A stretch of 48,118 nucleotides of DNA, from positions 1 to 48,118 of the forward strand of contig CAJOEC010000088.1 of NCBI GenBank assembly GCA_905233425.1, written 5' to 3'. The notes beneath the pieces are model-generated. The model saw only the letters and a list, made by a program, of their open reading frames with translations. It searched no databases and was not told where the DNA came from. Position 1 is the first letter of the stretch. Every line of letters begins with the position of its first letter. Made by a program: the position numbers and the translations under genes. The DNA comes from an uncultured Prevotella sp. Lineage in GTDB: Bacteria; Bacteroidota; Bacteroidia; Bacteroidales; Bacteroidaceae. Shown one piece after another: positions 1-8,008 of this stretch.

Positions 1-92
<92 letters not shown>

Positions 93-100
93 TTTCAGAG

Positions 101-134
101 AGCCCTTTCATTAAATGGTGAGAGGGCTTTTTTG
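101..134 (+). terminator. Terminator of the rRNA operon
   Basis: AGCCCTTTCA (101-110) pairs over 10 bp (one G-T) with TGAGAGGGCT (119-128) around an 8-nt loop, followed by six T (129-134). It stands right after the 5S rRNA end. Confidence 0.92.
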
Positions 135-152
135 TTGTTTTTCCCCTAATCC

Positions 153-184
153 TTTGGCAGTTCGGCATTTTGTTTGTACCTTTG
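153..184 (+). promoter_or_regulatory. Bacteroidota promoter for dusB
   Basis: TTTG at 153-156, a 20-nt spacer and TACCTTTG at 177-184 match the -33/-7 consensus of the primary Bacteroidota sigma factor. It implies a start near 190 and a short leader, and supports the ATG at 203 rather than the ATG at 170, which lies upstream of the -7 box. Confidence 0.8.
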
Positions 185-202
185 CACTCCAAAGAAGGAA
201 AT

Positions 203-1249
203 ATGAAGATTGGCGAGATAGATTTTGGCCGCAGACCTGTGTTCCTGGCCCCAATGGAAGATGTAACTGATATTGGGTTCCGGCTGATGTGTAAACGTTT
301 TGGCGCTTCGATGGTCTATACTGAGTTTGTAAGCGCAGAGGCGCTTGTCCGTGATGTGGCTTCGACTGTCCGTAAGTTGCAAATCAGCGACGTGGAGCGT
401 CCTGTCGGTATTCAGATTTATGGGCGTACTGTTGAGGCGATGGTTGATGCAGCACGCATTGTTGAACAGGCCGGCCCTGATGTCATCGACTTGAACTTCG
501 GTTGTCCCGTGAAGAAAGTCGCTGGTAAGGGTGCTGGTGCGGGAATGCTTCAGAATATTCCGCTGATGCTTGAAATTACCCGGGAGGTCGTTAAGGCGGT
601 GAATGTGCCTGTCACAGTAAAGACCCGTTTGGGATGGAACCATGAACAGCTGATTATCACCGAATTGGCCGAACAACTGCAAGACTGCGGAATAAAGGCC
701 CTGACAATACATGGCCGGACACGTTCGCAGATGTACACTGGCGAGGCTGACTGGACACTTATCGGCGAGGTAAAGCGGAATCCGAGGATTCATATTCCCA
801 TCATAGGCAATGGCGATATAACCTCTGCTGAAAAGGCGTTTGACGCTTTCAATAGTTTCGGCGTTGATGCCATAATGGTAGGAAGGGCAACTTTCGGATG
901 CCCTTGGATTTTCAAGGACATTCGTGATGTTCTTGATGAAACAGGAGCCAAGCCATTGACATCGGACGAGAAACTTGACATACTGGAAGAGTTGTTACGC
1001 ATCAATGTCGAGAGAATCGACGAGCAGAGAGGCATACTGCATACCCGTCGTCATCTGGCCGCCACGCCACTCTTCAAAGGGATACCGAACTTCAGACCGA
1101 CGCGCATTGCGATGCTCAGGGCCACGACAATGGAAGAACTATTAGGGATTATGGAGCACATAAGAGAAACTTACTTGTCCCCGTCATCTCCTTCCCTATC
1201 AGAGGACGTCAGGAATGCCGCCCCTCCTTCAGATATTTTAATTGAATAG
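203..1249 (+). CDS. dusB: tRNA-dihydrouridine synthase (DusB-like)
   Basis: A flavin-dependent TIM-barrel enzyme that reduces uridine to dihydrouridine in the tRNA D-loop. The N-terminus has the family motif VFLAPMEDVTD, the catalytic cysteine stands in DLNFGCPVKKV, and the FMN-binding GNGDI lies in the second half. About 348 residues is the usual length. The start at 203 is chosen because an AAGGAA ribosome-binding site stands 4-9 nt before it and the promoter -7 box is just upstream; an ATG at 170 would precede the promoter. argC follows after 3 nt, so the two genes are probably one operon. The assignment to DusB rather than another Dus subfamily is an inference from the motifs. Confidence 0.93.
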   Translation: MKIGEIDFGRRPVFLAPMEDVTDIGFRLMCKRFGASMVYTEFVSAEALVRDVASTVRKLQISDVERPVGIQIYGRTVEAMVDAARIVEQAGPDVIDLNFGCPVKKVAGKGAGAGMLQNIPLMLEITREVVKAVNVPVTVKTRLGWNHEQLIITELAEQLQDCGIKALTIHGRTRSQMYTGEADWTLIGEVKRNPRIHIPIIGNGDITSAEKAFDAFNSFGVDAIMVGRATFGCPWIFKDIRDVLDETGAKPLTSDEKLDILEELLRINVERIDEQRGILHTRRHLAATPLFKGIPNFRPTRIAMLRATTMEELLGIMEHIRETYLSPSSPSLSEDVRNAAPPSDILIE

Positions 1250-1252
1250 ACT

Positions 1253-2263
1253 ATGATAAGAATTGGAATTTTAGGCGCAGCAGGATACACAGGCGGCGAA
1301 CTGATAAGACTGCTGTTGAACCACTCCGAGGCAGAGATTGTCTTTGCCAACAGCGAGAGTAATGCTGGCAACCTGGTGAGCGATGTTCATGAGGGACTGC
1401 TTGGCGAGTGTGATTTGCGTTTCACAAGTGAGATGCCTTTCGAGCAGGTCGATGTCATTTTCCTTTGCTTCGGCCATGGCAAGAGTGAGGCGTTCCTCAG
1501 TGAGCACAACATCCCAAGTCACGTGAAGATAATCGATCTGGCCCAGGATTTCAGGATTAGTCGTATTGAAGACGGACATCCTTCCCATGATTTCGTCTAC
1601 GGTCTGCCCGAAACAAACAATGGGGCAATAGCCCGCGCTTGTCATGTGGCCAATCCCGGCTGCTTTGCCACGGCCATACAGCTTGCACTGCTTCCCGCTG
1701 CCCATCTGAATCTGCTGAAAGACGATGTCAGCGTGAACGCTATCACCGGTTCGACAGGTGCAGGGCAGAAACCCGGAGCCACGACGCATTTCTCGTGGAG
1801 GGCGGCAAACATGAGCATCTATAAGCCCTTCCAGCACCAGCATCTGGCAGAGATACGCCAGTCGTTACGCCAGGTGCAAGGCTATCTTGACGCCGCAATA
1901 GATTTCATCCCCTATCGGGGACCCTTTGCGCGAGGCATATTCTGTACGGCTGTTGTAAGGCTGCCCCAAGGGAATGATGAAGAGGCGGAAAAACAATTGC
2001 ACAATGACATCCTTACGGCGTATAGGGATTTCTACCGCGATGCTGCTTTCACCCATTACTGCGAAAGTGCCATCGACTTGAAGCAGGTGGTGAACACAAA
2101 CAAGGCTCTTGTGCATTGCGACATCTTCGGGCACAAACTGCTCGTGACATCGGCGATTGACAATCTGTTGAAAGGTGCTGTTGGCCAGGCAGTACAGAAC
2201 ATGAACATCATGTTCGGCATTGACGAGACAACGGGACTGAGACTGAAAGCATCGGCTTTCTAA
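1253..2263 (+). CDS. argC: N-acetyl-gamma-glutamyl-phosphate reductase
   Basis: Catalyses the NADPH-dependent reduction of N-acetylglutamyl phosphate to the semialdehyde in arginine biosynthesis. The Rossmann start GILGAAGYTGGEL binds the nucleotide, and the catalytic cysteine lies in NPGCFAT. The motif GSTGAGQKP and the histidine-rich KPFQHQHLAEI are also typical. The 336 residues are family-sized. Three nt separate it from dusB. No other arginine gene is in the window, so it stands apart from the rest of its pathway here. Its TAA stop lies 3 nt from the 3' end of a convergent tRNA gene. Confidence 0.95.
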   Translation: MIRIGILGAAGYTGGELIRLLLNHSEAEIVFANSESNAGNLVSDVHEGLLGECDLRFTSEMPFEQVDVIFLCFGHGKSEAFLSEHNIPSHVKIIDLAQDFRISRIEDGHPSHDFVYGLPETNNGAIARACHVANPGCFATAIQLALLPAAHLNLLKDDVSVNAITGSTGAGQKPGATTHFSWRAANMSIYKPFQHQHLAEIRQSLRQVQGYLDAAIDFIPYRGPFARGIFCTAVVRLPQGNDEEAEKQLHNDILTAYRDFYRDAAFTHYCESAIDLKQVVNTNKALVHCDIFGHKLLVTSAIDNLLKGAVGQAVQNMNIMFGIDETTGLRLKASAF

Positions 2264-2265
2264 GG

Positions 2266-2336
2266 TTGGACGACTCGGATTCGAACCGGGAATGACAGAA
2301 CCAAAACCTGTAGTGTTACCATTACACCATCGTCCA
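2266..2336 (-). tRNA. tRNA-Gln (anticodon TTG)
   Basis: On the - strand the sequence folds as a cloverleaf: acceptor TGGACGA/TCGTCCA, anticodon stem ACAGG/TCTGT with loop TTTTGGT, and T-arm CCCGG TTCGAAT CCGAG. The anticodon is TTG. CCA is not encoded. It ends against the argC stop codon. Confidence 0.95.
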
Positions 2337-2375
2337 ATAAAAGGGAAACTTGTGAGAAAGTCCACAAATCGGGCG

Positions 2376-2407
2376 CAAAGGTAGTGTTTTTTTGTGATAT
2401 GGCCAAA
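2376..2407 (-). promoter_or_regulatory. Promoter of tRNA-Gln
   Basis: On the - strand, TTTG (2404-2407), a 20-nt spacer and TACCTTTG (2376-2383) match the Bacteroidota consensus, about 40 nt upstream of the tRNA. Confidence 0.8.
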
Positions 2408-2458
2408 TAAAATGGAGGAAAAATTCGTTTTTCATCTAATAATGGAGTTAAAGGGGGC

Positions 2459-4129
2459 ATGAACACGGCTTTTTTGATTGCTGCGCCCAGTAGCGGCTCG
2501 GGCAAGACGACCATTGCACGGGGGCTGATGGCTCTGCTTACGCGGAAAGGCTATAGTGTGCAGCCTTTCAAGTGCGGCCCCGACTATATCGACACAAAAT
2601 TCCATGAGGCGGTTTGCGGTAGGCCGAGCATAAACCTCGACACGTTCATGGCCACGCCTGACCATGTGCGTGAGCTGTTTACCTGTTACGGCGGTGATGC
2701 CGATGTGTGTATAGTGGAAGGCATGATGGGCCTGTATGACGGCTACGACCGTGACCGTGGATCCTCTGCCGAGGTTGCGCGGGTGCTGGATATTCCGGTG
2801 GTTCTGGTCGTCGATGCGAAGTCGGCGGCCTATTCGATGGCGGCTTTGCTTTCAGGTTTCATTAATTTCCGTTCACCCACCTGTTCTGCGGACGCGACAC
2901 GTCGCGTCCCTACAACGGACGCGATACATCGCGACCCTACAACGGACGCGACACGTCGCGTCCCTACAACGGACGCGATACATCGCGACCCTACAACGGA
3001 CGCGATACGCCGCGTCCCTACAAATGTGAATGGAGACCGTGTGCGTTTCGCGGGCGTAATATTTAATAAGGTGGGGTCGGAAAGGCATTTTGGTATGCTC
3101 CGTCAGGTTTGTGACGATTTGCAGATTCCCTGTCTTGGCTATCTCCCCAAGTCTGCCGAACTGGAACAAGGTTCACGCTATTTGGGGTTGGATTTCTCGA
3201 AGTTGGCGGATTCGGACACGGCAGACTCCCTACTGAGGTTGTTGGAAGAACATATTGACTTAAACAGGCTTATGGGTTGCTCGGACGCGATACATCGCGT
3301 CCCTACAAATACAGCCACCGTTGCAGACTGTTCCTGTCTTGAGGCTTCTGTACCTACAAAAAGTAATGGCAGAGTGCTGATTGCCCGCAATGCCGAGAGC
3401 TTCTCCTTCATTTATCAGGAAACAATCGACCGATTTTTCGGACGCGACACTTCGCATTTCGGACGCGATACATCGCATTTCGGACGCGATACATCGCACT
3501 TCGGACGCGATACATCGCACTTCGGACGCGATACATCGCATTTCGGACGCGATACATCGCATTTCGGACGCGATACATCGCATTTCGGACGCGATACATC
3601 GCGTCCCTACAAAATTGAAAACGTAACCTTCTTTGACCCTGAGACCGACGTTCCGACATTCGACGATGTTGATTTGCTTTACCTTCCCGGCGGTTATCCA
3701 GAGAAGCATTTGGAGGCGTTGGTGAGTAATGAGGCTTGCCGTCGGGCAATCAGAGACTTTGCAGAGAAGGGTGGGAGAGTGTTTGCCGAGTGTGGCGGCA
3801 TGATGTATCTTTGCAAGAACATAGTCACAGACCCGGCTTCCGATGTCCAACTATCTTCACTCTCAGAATATGCCATGTGTGGCGTGCTCCCCTTTACTAT
3901 CTCAGCCAGGAAGTCCGACCGCAAGCTCTCTTTGGGCTATCGCCGGTTTGTGCTCGATGGCCAGGAATACCGAGGACATGAATTCCACTATACGCAGTTC
4001 CTTGGCGGCATACCGGAATCGGTGACGCAGGTGTATAACGGCAAGGGCGAACCCGTGAGCACGCCTGTCTTCAAGTACAAGAATGTATTGGCCAGCTATA
4101 CCCATCTTTACAATTTCCCAGCTATATAG
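2459..4129 (+). CDS. cobB: Cobyrinate a,c-diamide synthase with in-frame repeat arrays
   Basis: ATP- and glutamine-dependent amidation of the a and c side chains of cobyrinic acid (CobB/CbiA family). The P-loop is APSSGSGKTT (residue ~9 on), and the C-terminal class I amidotransferase domain has its nucleophile in FAECGGMMYL. Both active parts are intact. The 556 residues exceed the usual ~450 because three stretches are encoded by a dispersed palindrome: residues 144-189 (five 9-aa units), 275-283 (one unit) and 328-385 (eight units, mostly 7-aa GRDTSHF). Without them the length is normal. The array sites are between conserved blocks, so a working enzyme with extra loops is plausible but unproven. 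AAAGGGGG precedes the ATG. First gene of the + strand cobalamin operon. Confidence 0.93.
   Translation: MNTAFLIAAPSSGSGKTTIARGLMALLTRKGYSVQPFKCGPDYIDTKFHEAVCGRPSINLDTFMATPDHVRELFTCYGGDADVCIVEGMMGLYDGYDRDRGSSAEVARVLDIPVVLVVDAKSAAYSMAALLSGFINFRSPTCSADATRRVPTTDAIHRDPTTDATRRVPTTDAIHRDPTTDAIRRVPTNVNGDRVRFAGVIFNKVGSERHFGMLRQVCDDLQIPCLGYLPKSAELEQGSRYLGLDFSKLADSDTADSLLRLLEEHIDLNRLMGCSDAIHRVPTNTATVADCSCLEASVPTKSNGRVLIARNAESFSFIYQETIDRFFGRDTSHFGRDTSHFGRDTSHFGRDTSHFGRDTSHFGRDTSHFGRDTSHFGRDTSRPYKIENVTFFDPETDVPTFDDVDLLYLPGGYPEKHLEALVSNEACRRAIRDFAEKGGRVFAECGGMMYLCKNIVTDPASDVQLSSLSEYAMCGVLPFTISARKSDRKLSLGYRRFVLDGQEYRGHEFHYTQFLGGIPESVTQVYNGKGEPVSTPVFKYKNVLASYTHLYNFPAI
2890..3024 (+). repeat. Palindromic repeat array A inside cobB (5 x 27 nt)
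   Basis: Five tandem 27-nt units start with GGACGCGAYACRTCGCG and end with CCCTACAAC. Each contains a palindrome of the form GGACGCGACACGTCGCGTCC. Units alternate between two variants (2890, 2944 against 2917, 2971), so the pair was probably duplicated. 27 nt is nine codons; the frame reads DATRRVPTT-like units. The first unit is identical over 25 bp to the reverse complement of the intergenic copies at 38512 and 38902. Confidence 0.97.
3282..3308 (+). repeat. Single palindromic unit inside cobB
   Basis: One 27-nt copy of the same unit (GGACGCGATACATCGCGTCC plus CTACAAA), read in the same frame as array A (SDAIHRVPT). Confidence 0.95.
3440..3613 (+). repeat. Palindromic repeat array B inside cobB (7 x 21 nt + 1 x 27 nt)
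   Basis: Seven 21-nt units GGACGCGATACATCGCAYTTC are followed by one 27-nt unit ending in CCCTACAAA. The palindrome is read in another frame than in array A, giving GRDTSHF repeats, and stays open. The 5' border still has the TTTTTC found between the units of the intergenic array near 38.55 kb. Confidence 0.97.
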
Positions 4130-4154
4130 GCCATAAAACTGTGAACGACACACT

Positions 4155-5642
4155 ATGAACCATGAAGTGAATCTGCATCCCATTATGTTTGCCGGCACTG
4201 GCAGTGATGTCGGGAAGAGCATCGTTGCTGCCGCCTTCTGTCGGATTTTTAAGCAGGACGGATATCATCCTGCTCCCTTCAAGGCACAGAATATGGCCCT
4301 TAACAGTTATGCCACTCCCGAAGGATTCGAGATCGGCCGTGCCCAGGCCGTGCAGGCCGAGGCCGCCGACATCCCCTGCCACACGGACATGAACCCGCTC
4401 CTGCTTAAGCCGAACTCCGACCATACAAGCCAGGTCGTCCTCCATGGCAAACCCATCGGAAATAAGGATGCTTACGATTATTGGGGAGGTAAAGGAGATG
4501 AAGGAGTTAAAGGAGGTAAAGACAATAGTTCTTCGTTTGATTTCCGCAAGGAGGTCTGCGATGCCTTCGACCGTCTCGCTTCTCGCTACAATCCCATAGT
4601 GATGGAAGGTGCGGGCAGTATAGCGGAGATTAACCTGAAAGACCGCGACCTGGTGAATATGTCGATGGCCCGCCATGCCAAGGCCGATGTAATCTTGGTT
4701 GGCGACATCGACCGTGGTGGCGTATTCGCTTCTGTCTATGGCAGTATCGCCCTACAGACACCAGAGGACAGAAAACTCATAAAAGGCATCATTATCAATA
4801 AGTTCCGTGGCGACATGCGTCTCTTCGACGAAGGTAGGAAGATGCTTGAGGACATTTGTGGCGTGCCCGTTCTTGGTGTCGTGCCCTATTACAAGGATAT
4901 CTTCATCGACGAGGAGGACAGTGTCAGCCTCGAACAGAAACGCCGCCGACTCGCCGAGGGCAAGGTCAATGTCGCCGTTGTCCTGCTGCGCCACATCTCG
5001 AATTTCACCGATTTCGACACCCTGGAGCGCGACCCTCGCGTCAACCTGTTCTATACGAACAACGTCTCCGACATACAGCATGCCGACATCATCATCCTGC
5101 CCGGCACGAAATCGACCCTCGACGACCTCCTCGAGCTTCGCCGCAACGGTTGTGCCCAGGCCATCGTCCGTGCCCACCGCGACGGCAAGACGGTGGTGGG
5201 CATCTGCGGCGGCTACCAGATGTTGGGGCAGACGGTGGATGATCCCGACGGCATCGAGGGCGGTGTCACGAGTCTGCCCGGCCTCGGTCTGCTGCCCATC
5301 CACACCGTGATGACCGCAGATAAAACCACCCGTCAGGTCAGCTTCCAGTTCGGTGGCCATACCTGTCAGGGCTATGAGATTCATCAGGGCGTCAGTGACA
5401 CCGACGAGGCAGTCCTCCAAACCGGCCATTGCATCGGAACCTACATCCACGGTTTCCTCGACAATGCCCCCGTCATCGACTACATATTGAGTGATAAGGG
5501 GAAGATGAAAAGTGAGGCTTTTGCCACCGCAGAGTGGGATCCCCGTGCGTTCAAGGAGGAGCAATACGACAAACTTGCCGCCCATGTCCGCCGGTACGTC
5601 GACATCGACCGCATTTACCAAATACTAAAAAGCCATGATTGA
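4155..5642 (+). CDS. cobQ: Cobyric acid synthase
   Basis: Amidates the b, d, e and g side chains of adenosylcobyrinic acid diamide, using glutamine and ATP. The N-terminal synthetase domain has AGTGSDVGKSIVAAAFCR and the motif APFKAQNMALNS. The amidotransferase nucleophile is in VVGICGGYQML and the catalytic histidine in GTYIHGFLDN. 495 residues is near the family size. Residues ~111-124 (GGKGDEGVKGGKD) are low-complexity and are encoded by a short GGAGTTAAAGGAG-type repeat. It starts 25 nt after cobB and overlaps the next gene by 8 nt, so it belongs to the same operon. Confidence 0.96.
   Translation: MNHEVNLHPIMFAGTGSDVGKSIVAAAFCRIFKQDGYHPAPFKAQNMALNSYATPEGFEIGRAQAVQAEAADIPCHTDMNPLLLKPNSDHTSQVVLHGKPIGNKDAYDYWGGKGDEGVKGGKDNSSSFDFRKEVCDAFDRLASRYNPIVMEGAGSIAEINLKDRDLVNMSMARHAKADVILVGDIDRGGVFASVYGSIALQTPEDRKLIKGIIINKFRGDMRLFDEGRKMLEDICGVPVLGVVPYYKDIFIDEEDSVSLEQKRRRLAEGKVNVAVVLLRHISNFTDFDTLERDPRVNLFYTNNVSDIQHADIIILPGTKSTLDDLLELRRNGCAQAIVRAHRDGKTVVGICGGYQMLGQTVDDPDGIEGGVTSLPGLGLLPIHTVMTADKTTRQVSFQFGGHTCQGYEIHQGVSDTDEAVLQTGHCIGTYIHGFLDNAPVIDYILSDKGKMKSEAFATAEWDPRAFKEEQYDKLAAHVRRYVDIDRIYQILKSHD
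4485..4525 (+). repeat. Purine-rich repeat inside cobQ
   Basis: GGAGGTAAAGGAGATGAAGG followed by AGTTAAAGGAGGTAAAGAC. Repeated GGAG-TAAA units add about 13 residues in frame. The similar AATGGAGTTAAAGGGGG lies in the leader of cobB. Confidence 0.7.
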
Positions 5643-6627
5643 AGGACACGGCGACGACGCCTACCGCTATGATGGCATCACGAGCGATTTCTCGTCGAAC
5701 ATCTGTCTGCCGGCGCACCACCACGAGGCACTTATGGCCCATCTTGCAGCCCGCCCCGAGCTTATAGGCCACTATCCCGAGCCTGAGGCCTGGTCGTTGG
5801 AGGCGATGATAGCCGAGCGTCATGACATCGACCCGCGTTGTGTCATCGTCACTAATGGTGCCACCGATGCCATCTATCTCATCGCCCAGAGCTTCAGCAT
5901 GTTGCGCCCGGTTATCCTCACACCCACCTTCAGTGAGTATGCCGATGCCTGTAGTCAGATGTCGGGTAGAAAGAAAATTGACAAGTCGTTTCTCTGGCTT
6001 TGCAATCCCAACAATCCTACTGGCGAGGTCTACGACCAGCCGTATATCGACTGTAAGATGGCAGAGTATGGCCTTGTCGTCCTCGACCAGTCGTATGAGT
6101 ACTACACCCATGCCCATGTGTGGAATCCTCGGTGGGGTGCACGTACCACGTATAACATTCAGATACACTCCTTGACCAAGACATACGCCGTGCCGGGACT
6201 TCGCATCGGCTACATCACCGCCCATAGGCACATGGCCGAACATATCCGCCGCTATGTCCGTCCATGGAGTGTTTCGGCCTTGGCTGTCGAGGCTGGCAAG
6301 TTTCTCTTGCAGCACGACGAGCTGGTTTGCAGTCCCGACCTTGCCGAGGCCCAGCGTCTGCGTCAAAAACTACTGGAAATAGGCATTGAAGTGAGGCCTA
6401 CGCAAACCAATTTCATGCTTTGCTGTCTGCCACACCATAATGCTGCCGACCTTAAAGACTTCTTGGCCCGCAATCACGGAATGCTTATCCGCGACGCGTC
6501 TAACTTCCAAGGTCTGACGCCCCGACATTTCCGTGTCGCCGCGCAGACCCCTGAAGAGAACAATGCCCTCGTCGTTGCAATACGTGGATTCCTGGAACAT
6601 TCGTCTCCTGTTCATGATAATTCATAA
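5635..6627 (+). CDS. cobD: Threonine-phosphate decarboxylase (PLP enzyme)
   Basis: A fold-type I, aminotransferase-like PLP protein of the histidinol-phosphate aminotransferase group. In a cobalamin operon this is the L-threonine-O-3-phosphate decarboxylase that supplies (R)-1-amino-2-propanol phosphate. The PLP lysine is in SLTKTYAVPGLRIGY, NPNNPTGEVY is the substrate/PLP loop, and VVLDQSYEYY holds the PLP-ring aspartate. 330 residues is short but normal for the enzyme. The start overlaps cobQ by 8 nt, indicating translational coupling. Function rests on the family plus context; a histidinol-phosphate role is less likely. Confidence 0.9.
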   Translation: MIEGHGDDAYRYDGITSDFSSNICLPAHHHEALMAHLAARPELIGHYPEPEAWSLEAMIAERHDIDPRCVIVTNGATDAIYLIAQSFSMLRPVILTPTFSEYADACSQMSGRKKIDKSFLWLCNPNNPTGEVYDQPYIDCKMAEYGLVVLDQSYEYYTHAHVWNPRWGARTTYNIQIHSLTKTYAVPGLRIGYITAHRHMAEHIRRYVRPWSVSALAVEAGKFLLQHDELVCSPDLAEAQRLRQKLLEIGIEVRPTQTNFMLCCLPHHNAADLKDFLARNHGMLIRDASNFQGLTPRHFRVAAQTPEENNALVVAIRGFLEHSSPVHDNS

Positions 6628-6651
6628 AGTGTGTTCTATACTCCCTGCGTC

Positions 6652-7611
6652 ATGGATTCACTGTTTGCCATATTGCCCCTGCTCCTCGGTTGGATGCTCG
6701 ACCTCATTTTCGGCGATCCCGCCCGATTGCCACATCCCATCGTGTGGTTCGGCAAGGCCATCGCGTTAGGCGAGCACCGCCTCAACCACGGCTCCCATCG
6801 CAAGCTGAAGGGTGCTGCATTGGCTGTCGTGCTGGTTTCTGCCGTTTTTGCCCTTACGTGGCTTCTCCGTCATTACTTGTCGCTTGTCACTTGTCATCTG
6901 TCACTTCTCTTCGACACCATCATCATCTTCTACTGCCTTGCGGGCACGACTCTCATCCGCGAGGTCCGTGCCGTATTCCTCGCCCTCGACCGCTCGCTTG
7001 ACGAAGGCCGTAGGCAGGTGGCACGAATCGTAGGCCGCGACACGACCCAGCTTTCTGCCCAGGAGGTGCGGACAGCAGCCCTCGAGACCCTTGCCGAGAA
7101 CCTCAGCGACGGGGTCATCGCCCCCCTCTTCTGGCTCGCCCTTCTCGGCACGCCCGGTATGCTGGCCTACAAGATGGTGAACACGCTCGACTCTATGATA
7201 GGCTATAAAACAGAACGTTACAAGGATTTTGGCTGCATCGCCGCCCGTCTCGACGACATTGCCAACTACATCCCCGCCCGCCTCACCGCCCTGCTGATGA
7301 TTCTTTCAGGTAATCATAACTGTTCACTATTTCCTAAAACCTATTATTCGCTACTGCGTTTTGTCTGGCGCAACGGCCGCAACCACGCCTCGCCCAACAG
7401 CGGCTGGCCCGAAGCCGCCCTCGCCGGAATCCTCGACTGCCGTTTCGGCGGCCCCCACTACTATTTCGGCCAGCTTTTCCCAAAACCCTACATCGGCACC
7501 AACTACCGACCGCTCACCACTGCCGACATGAAAACCGCTGTCCGTGTGAACAGGACAGCAGAGGTGTTGATGGTGATATTGGTGGCGTGCAGTTGTTACA
7601 TGTTTTATTAG
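6652..7611 (+). CDS. cbiB: Adenosylcobinamide-phosphate synthase (CbiB)
   Basis: Inner-membrane enzyme that joins adenosylcobyric acid with aminopropanol (phosphate). The start LLLGWMLDLIFGDP with the conserved HPIVWFGKAI is diagnostic, as are AETLSDGV-type (ALETLAENLSDGVIAP) and VNTLDSMIGYK. There are about four to five hydrophobic segments. The ATG at 6652 is preferred; a GTG at 6631 would add seven residues. The second hydrophobic region contains a short tandem repeat (6874-6908). It is the last gene of the + strand cobalamin operon, 24 nt after cobD. Confidence 0.94.
   Translation: MDSLFAILPLLLGWMLDLIFGDPARLPHPIVWFGKAIALGEHRLNHGSHRKLKGAALAVVLVSAVFALTWLLRHYLSLVTCHLSLLFDTIIIFYCLAGTTLIREVRAVFLALDRSLDEGRRQVARIVGRDTTQLSAQEVRTAALETLAENLSDGVIAPLFWLALLGTPGMLAYKMVNTLDSMIGYKTERYKDFGCIAARLDDIANYIPARLTALLMILSGNHNCSLFPKTYYSLLRFVWRNGRNHASPNSGWPEAALAGILDCRFGGPHYYFGQLFPKPYIGTNYRPLTTADMKTAVRVNRTAEVLMVILVACSCYMFY
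6874..6908 (+). repeat. TTGTCACTTGTC-type repeat inside cbiB
   Basis: Units of the form CTTGTCGCTTGTCACTTGTC and ATCTGTCACTT encode the part LSLVTCHLSLL of a membrane segment. The gene stays in frame. Confidence 0.7.
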
Positions 7612-7651
7612 GGAAAAGAGACGACAAAACGTGTTTTTTCATCGTTTTATG

Positions 7652-7681
7652 TTGTCGTTTCAAAAAGATTTCGTACCTTTG
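7652..7681 (+). promoter_or_regulatory. Promoter of the STAS / RelA-SpoT operon
   Basis: TTG (7652-7654), a 19-nt spacer and TACCTTTG (7674-7681). It places the transcript start near 7687 and decides for the ATG at 7706. Confidence 0.8.
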
Positions 7682-7705
7682 CACCCGGTTTTTACTTATA
7701 AAGAA

Positions 7706-8008
7706 ATGAAAGTCACTATCCAAGAAAACGAAAAAGTAATGGTGGCCGTGCTTGAAGGCCGCCTCGACACTGCCGCTGCACCCATGGCAGAACAGGCAAT
7801 GAAACCACTTTATGATGCCGACGGTCGTGACATCGTCTTCGACTGCAACGCCCTTGACTATATCTCGTCGAGTGGGCTGAGAATCCTGCTCAGCGTGCTC
7901 AAGGCTGCAAAGCCTAAGGGAAGCAGCGTTGCCATCACTGGCATTAACGACGACCTCAGGCAGGTGTTCGCAATGACTGGATTCACCAATCTCTTCGAGT
8001 TCAGATGA
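7706..8008 (+). CDS. STAS-domain protein (anti-sigma factor antagonist type)
   Basis: A 100-residue single STAS domain like SpoIIAA/RsbV. The conserved helix start YISSSGLRILL contains the serine that partner kinases phosphorylate in this family. No signal peptide or membrane segment. The start at 7706 follows the promoter; an upstream start at 7631 would precede it. Its stop overlaps the next start in ATGA (8005-8008), so it is translationally coupled with a (p)ppGpp-synthetase-like protein. No anti-sigma kinase is nearby. The partner is unknown. Confidence 0.88.
   Translation: MKVTIQENEKVMVAVLEGRLDTAAAPMAEQAMKPLYDADGRDIVFDCNALDYISSSGLRILLSVLKAAKPKGSSVAITGINDDLRQVFAMTGFTNLFEFR

Noticed and set aside
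2337..2458. Cobalamin riboswitch upstream of cobB
   Set aside because: Only ~120 nt are available, partly used by the tRNA promoter, and no B12-box (GCCACTG-like) sequence is seen. The cobS leader is only ~45 nt long.
2890..3613. Possible CRISPR array in the cobB repeats
   Set aside because: The repeats are in the coding frame, have no unique spacers of 25-40 nt, and no cas genes are in the window.
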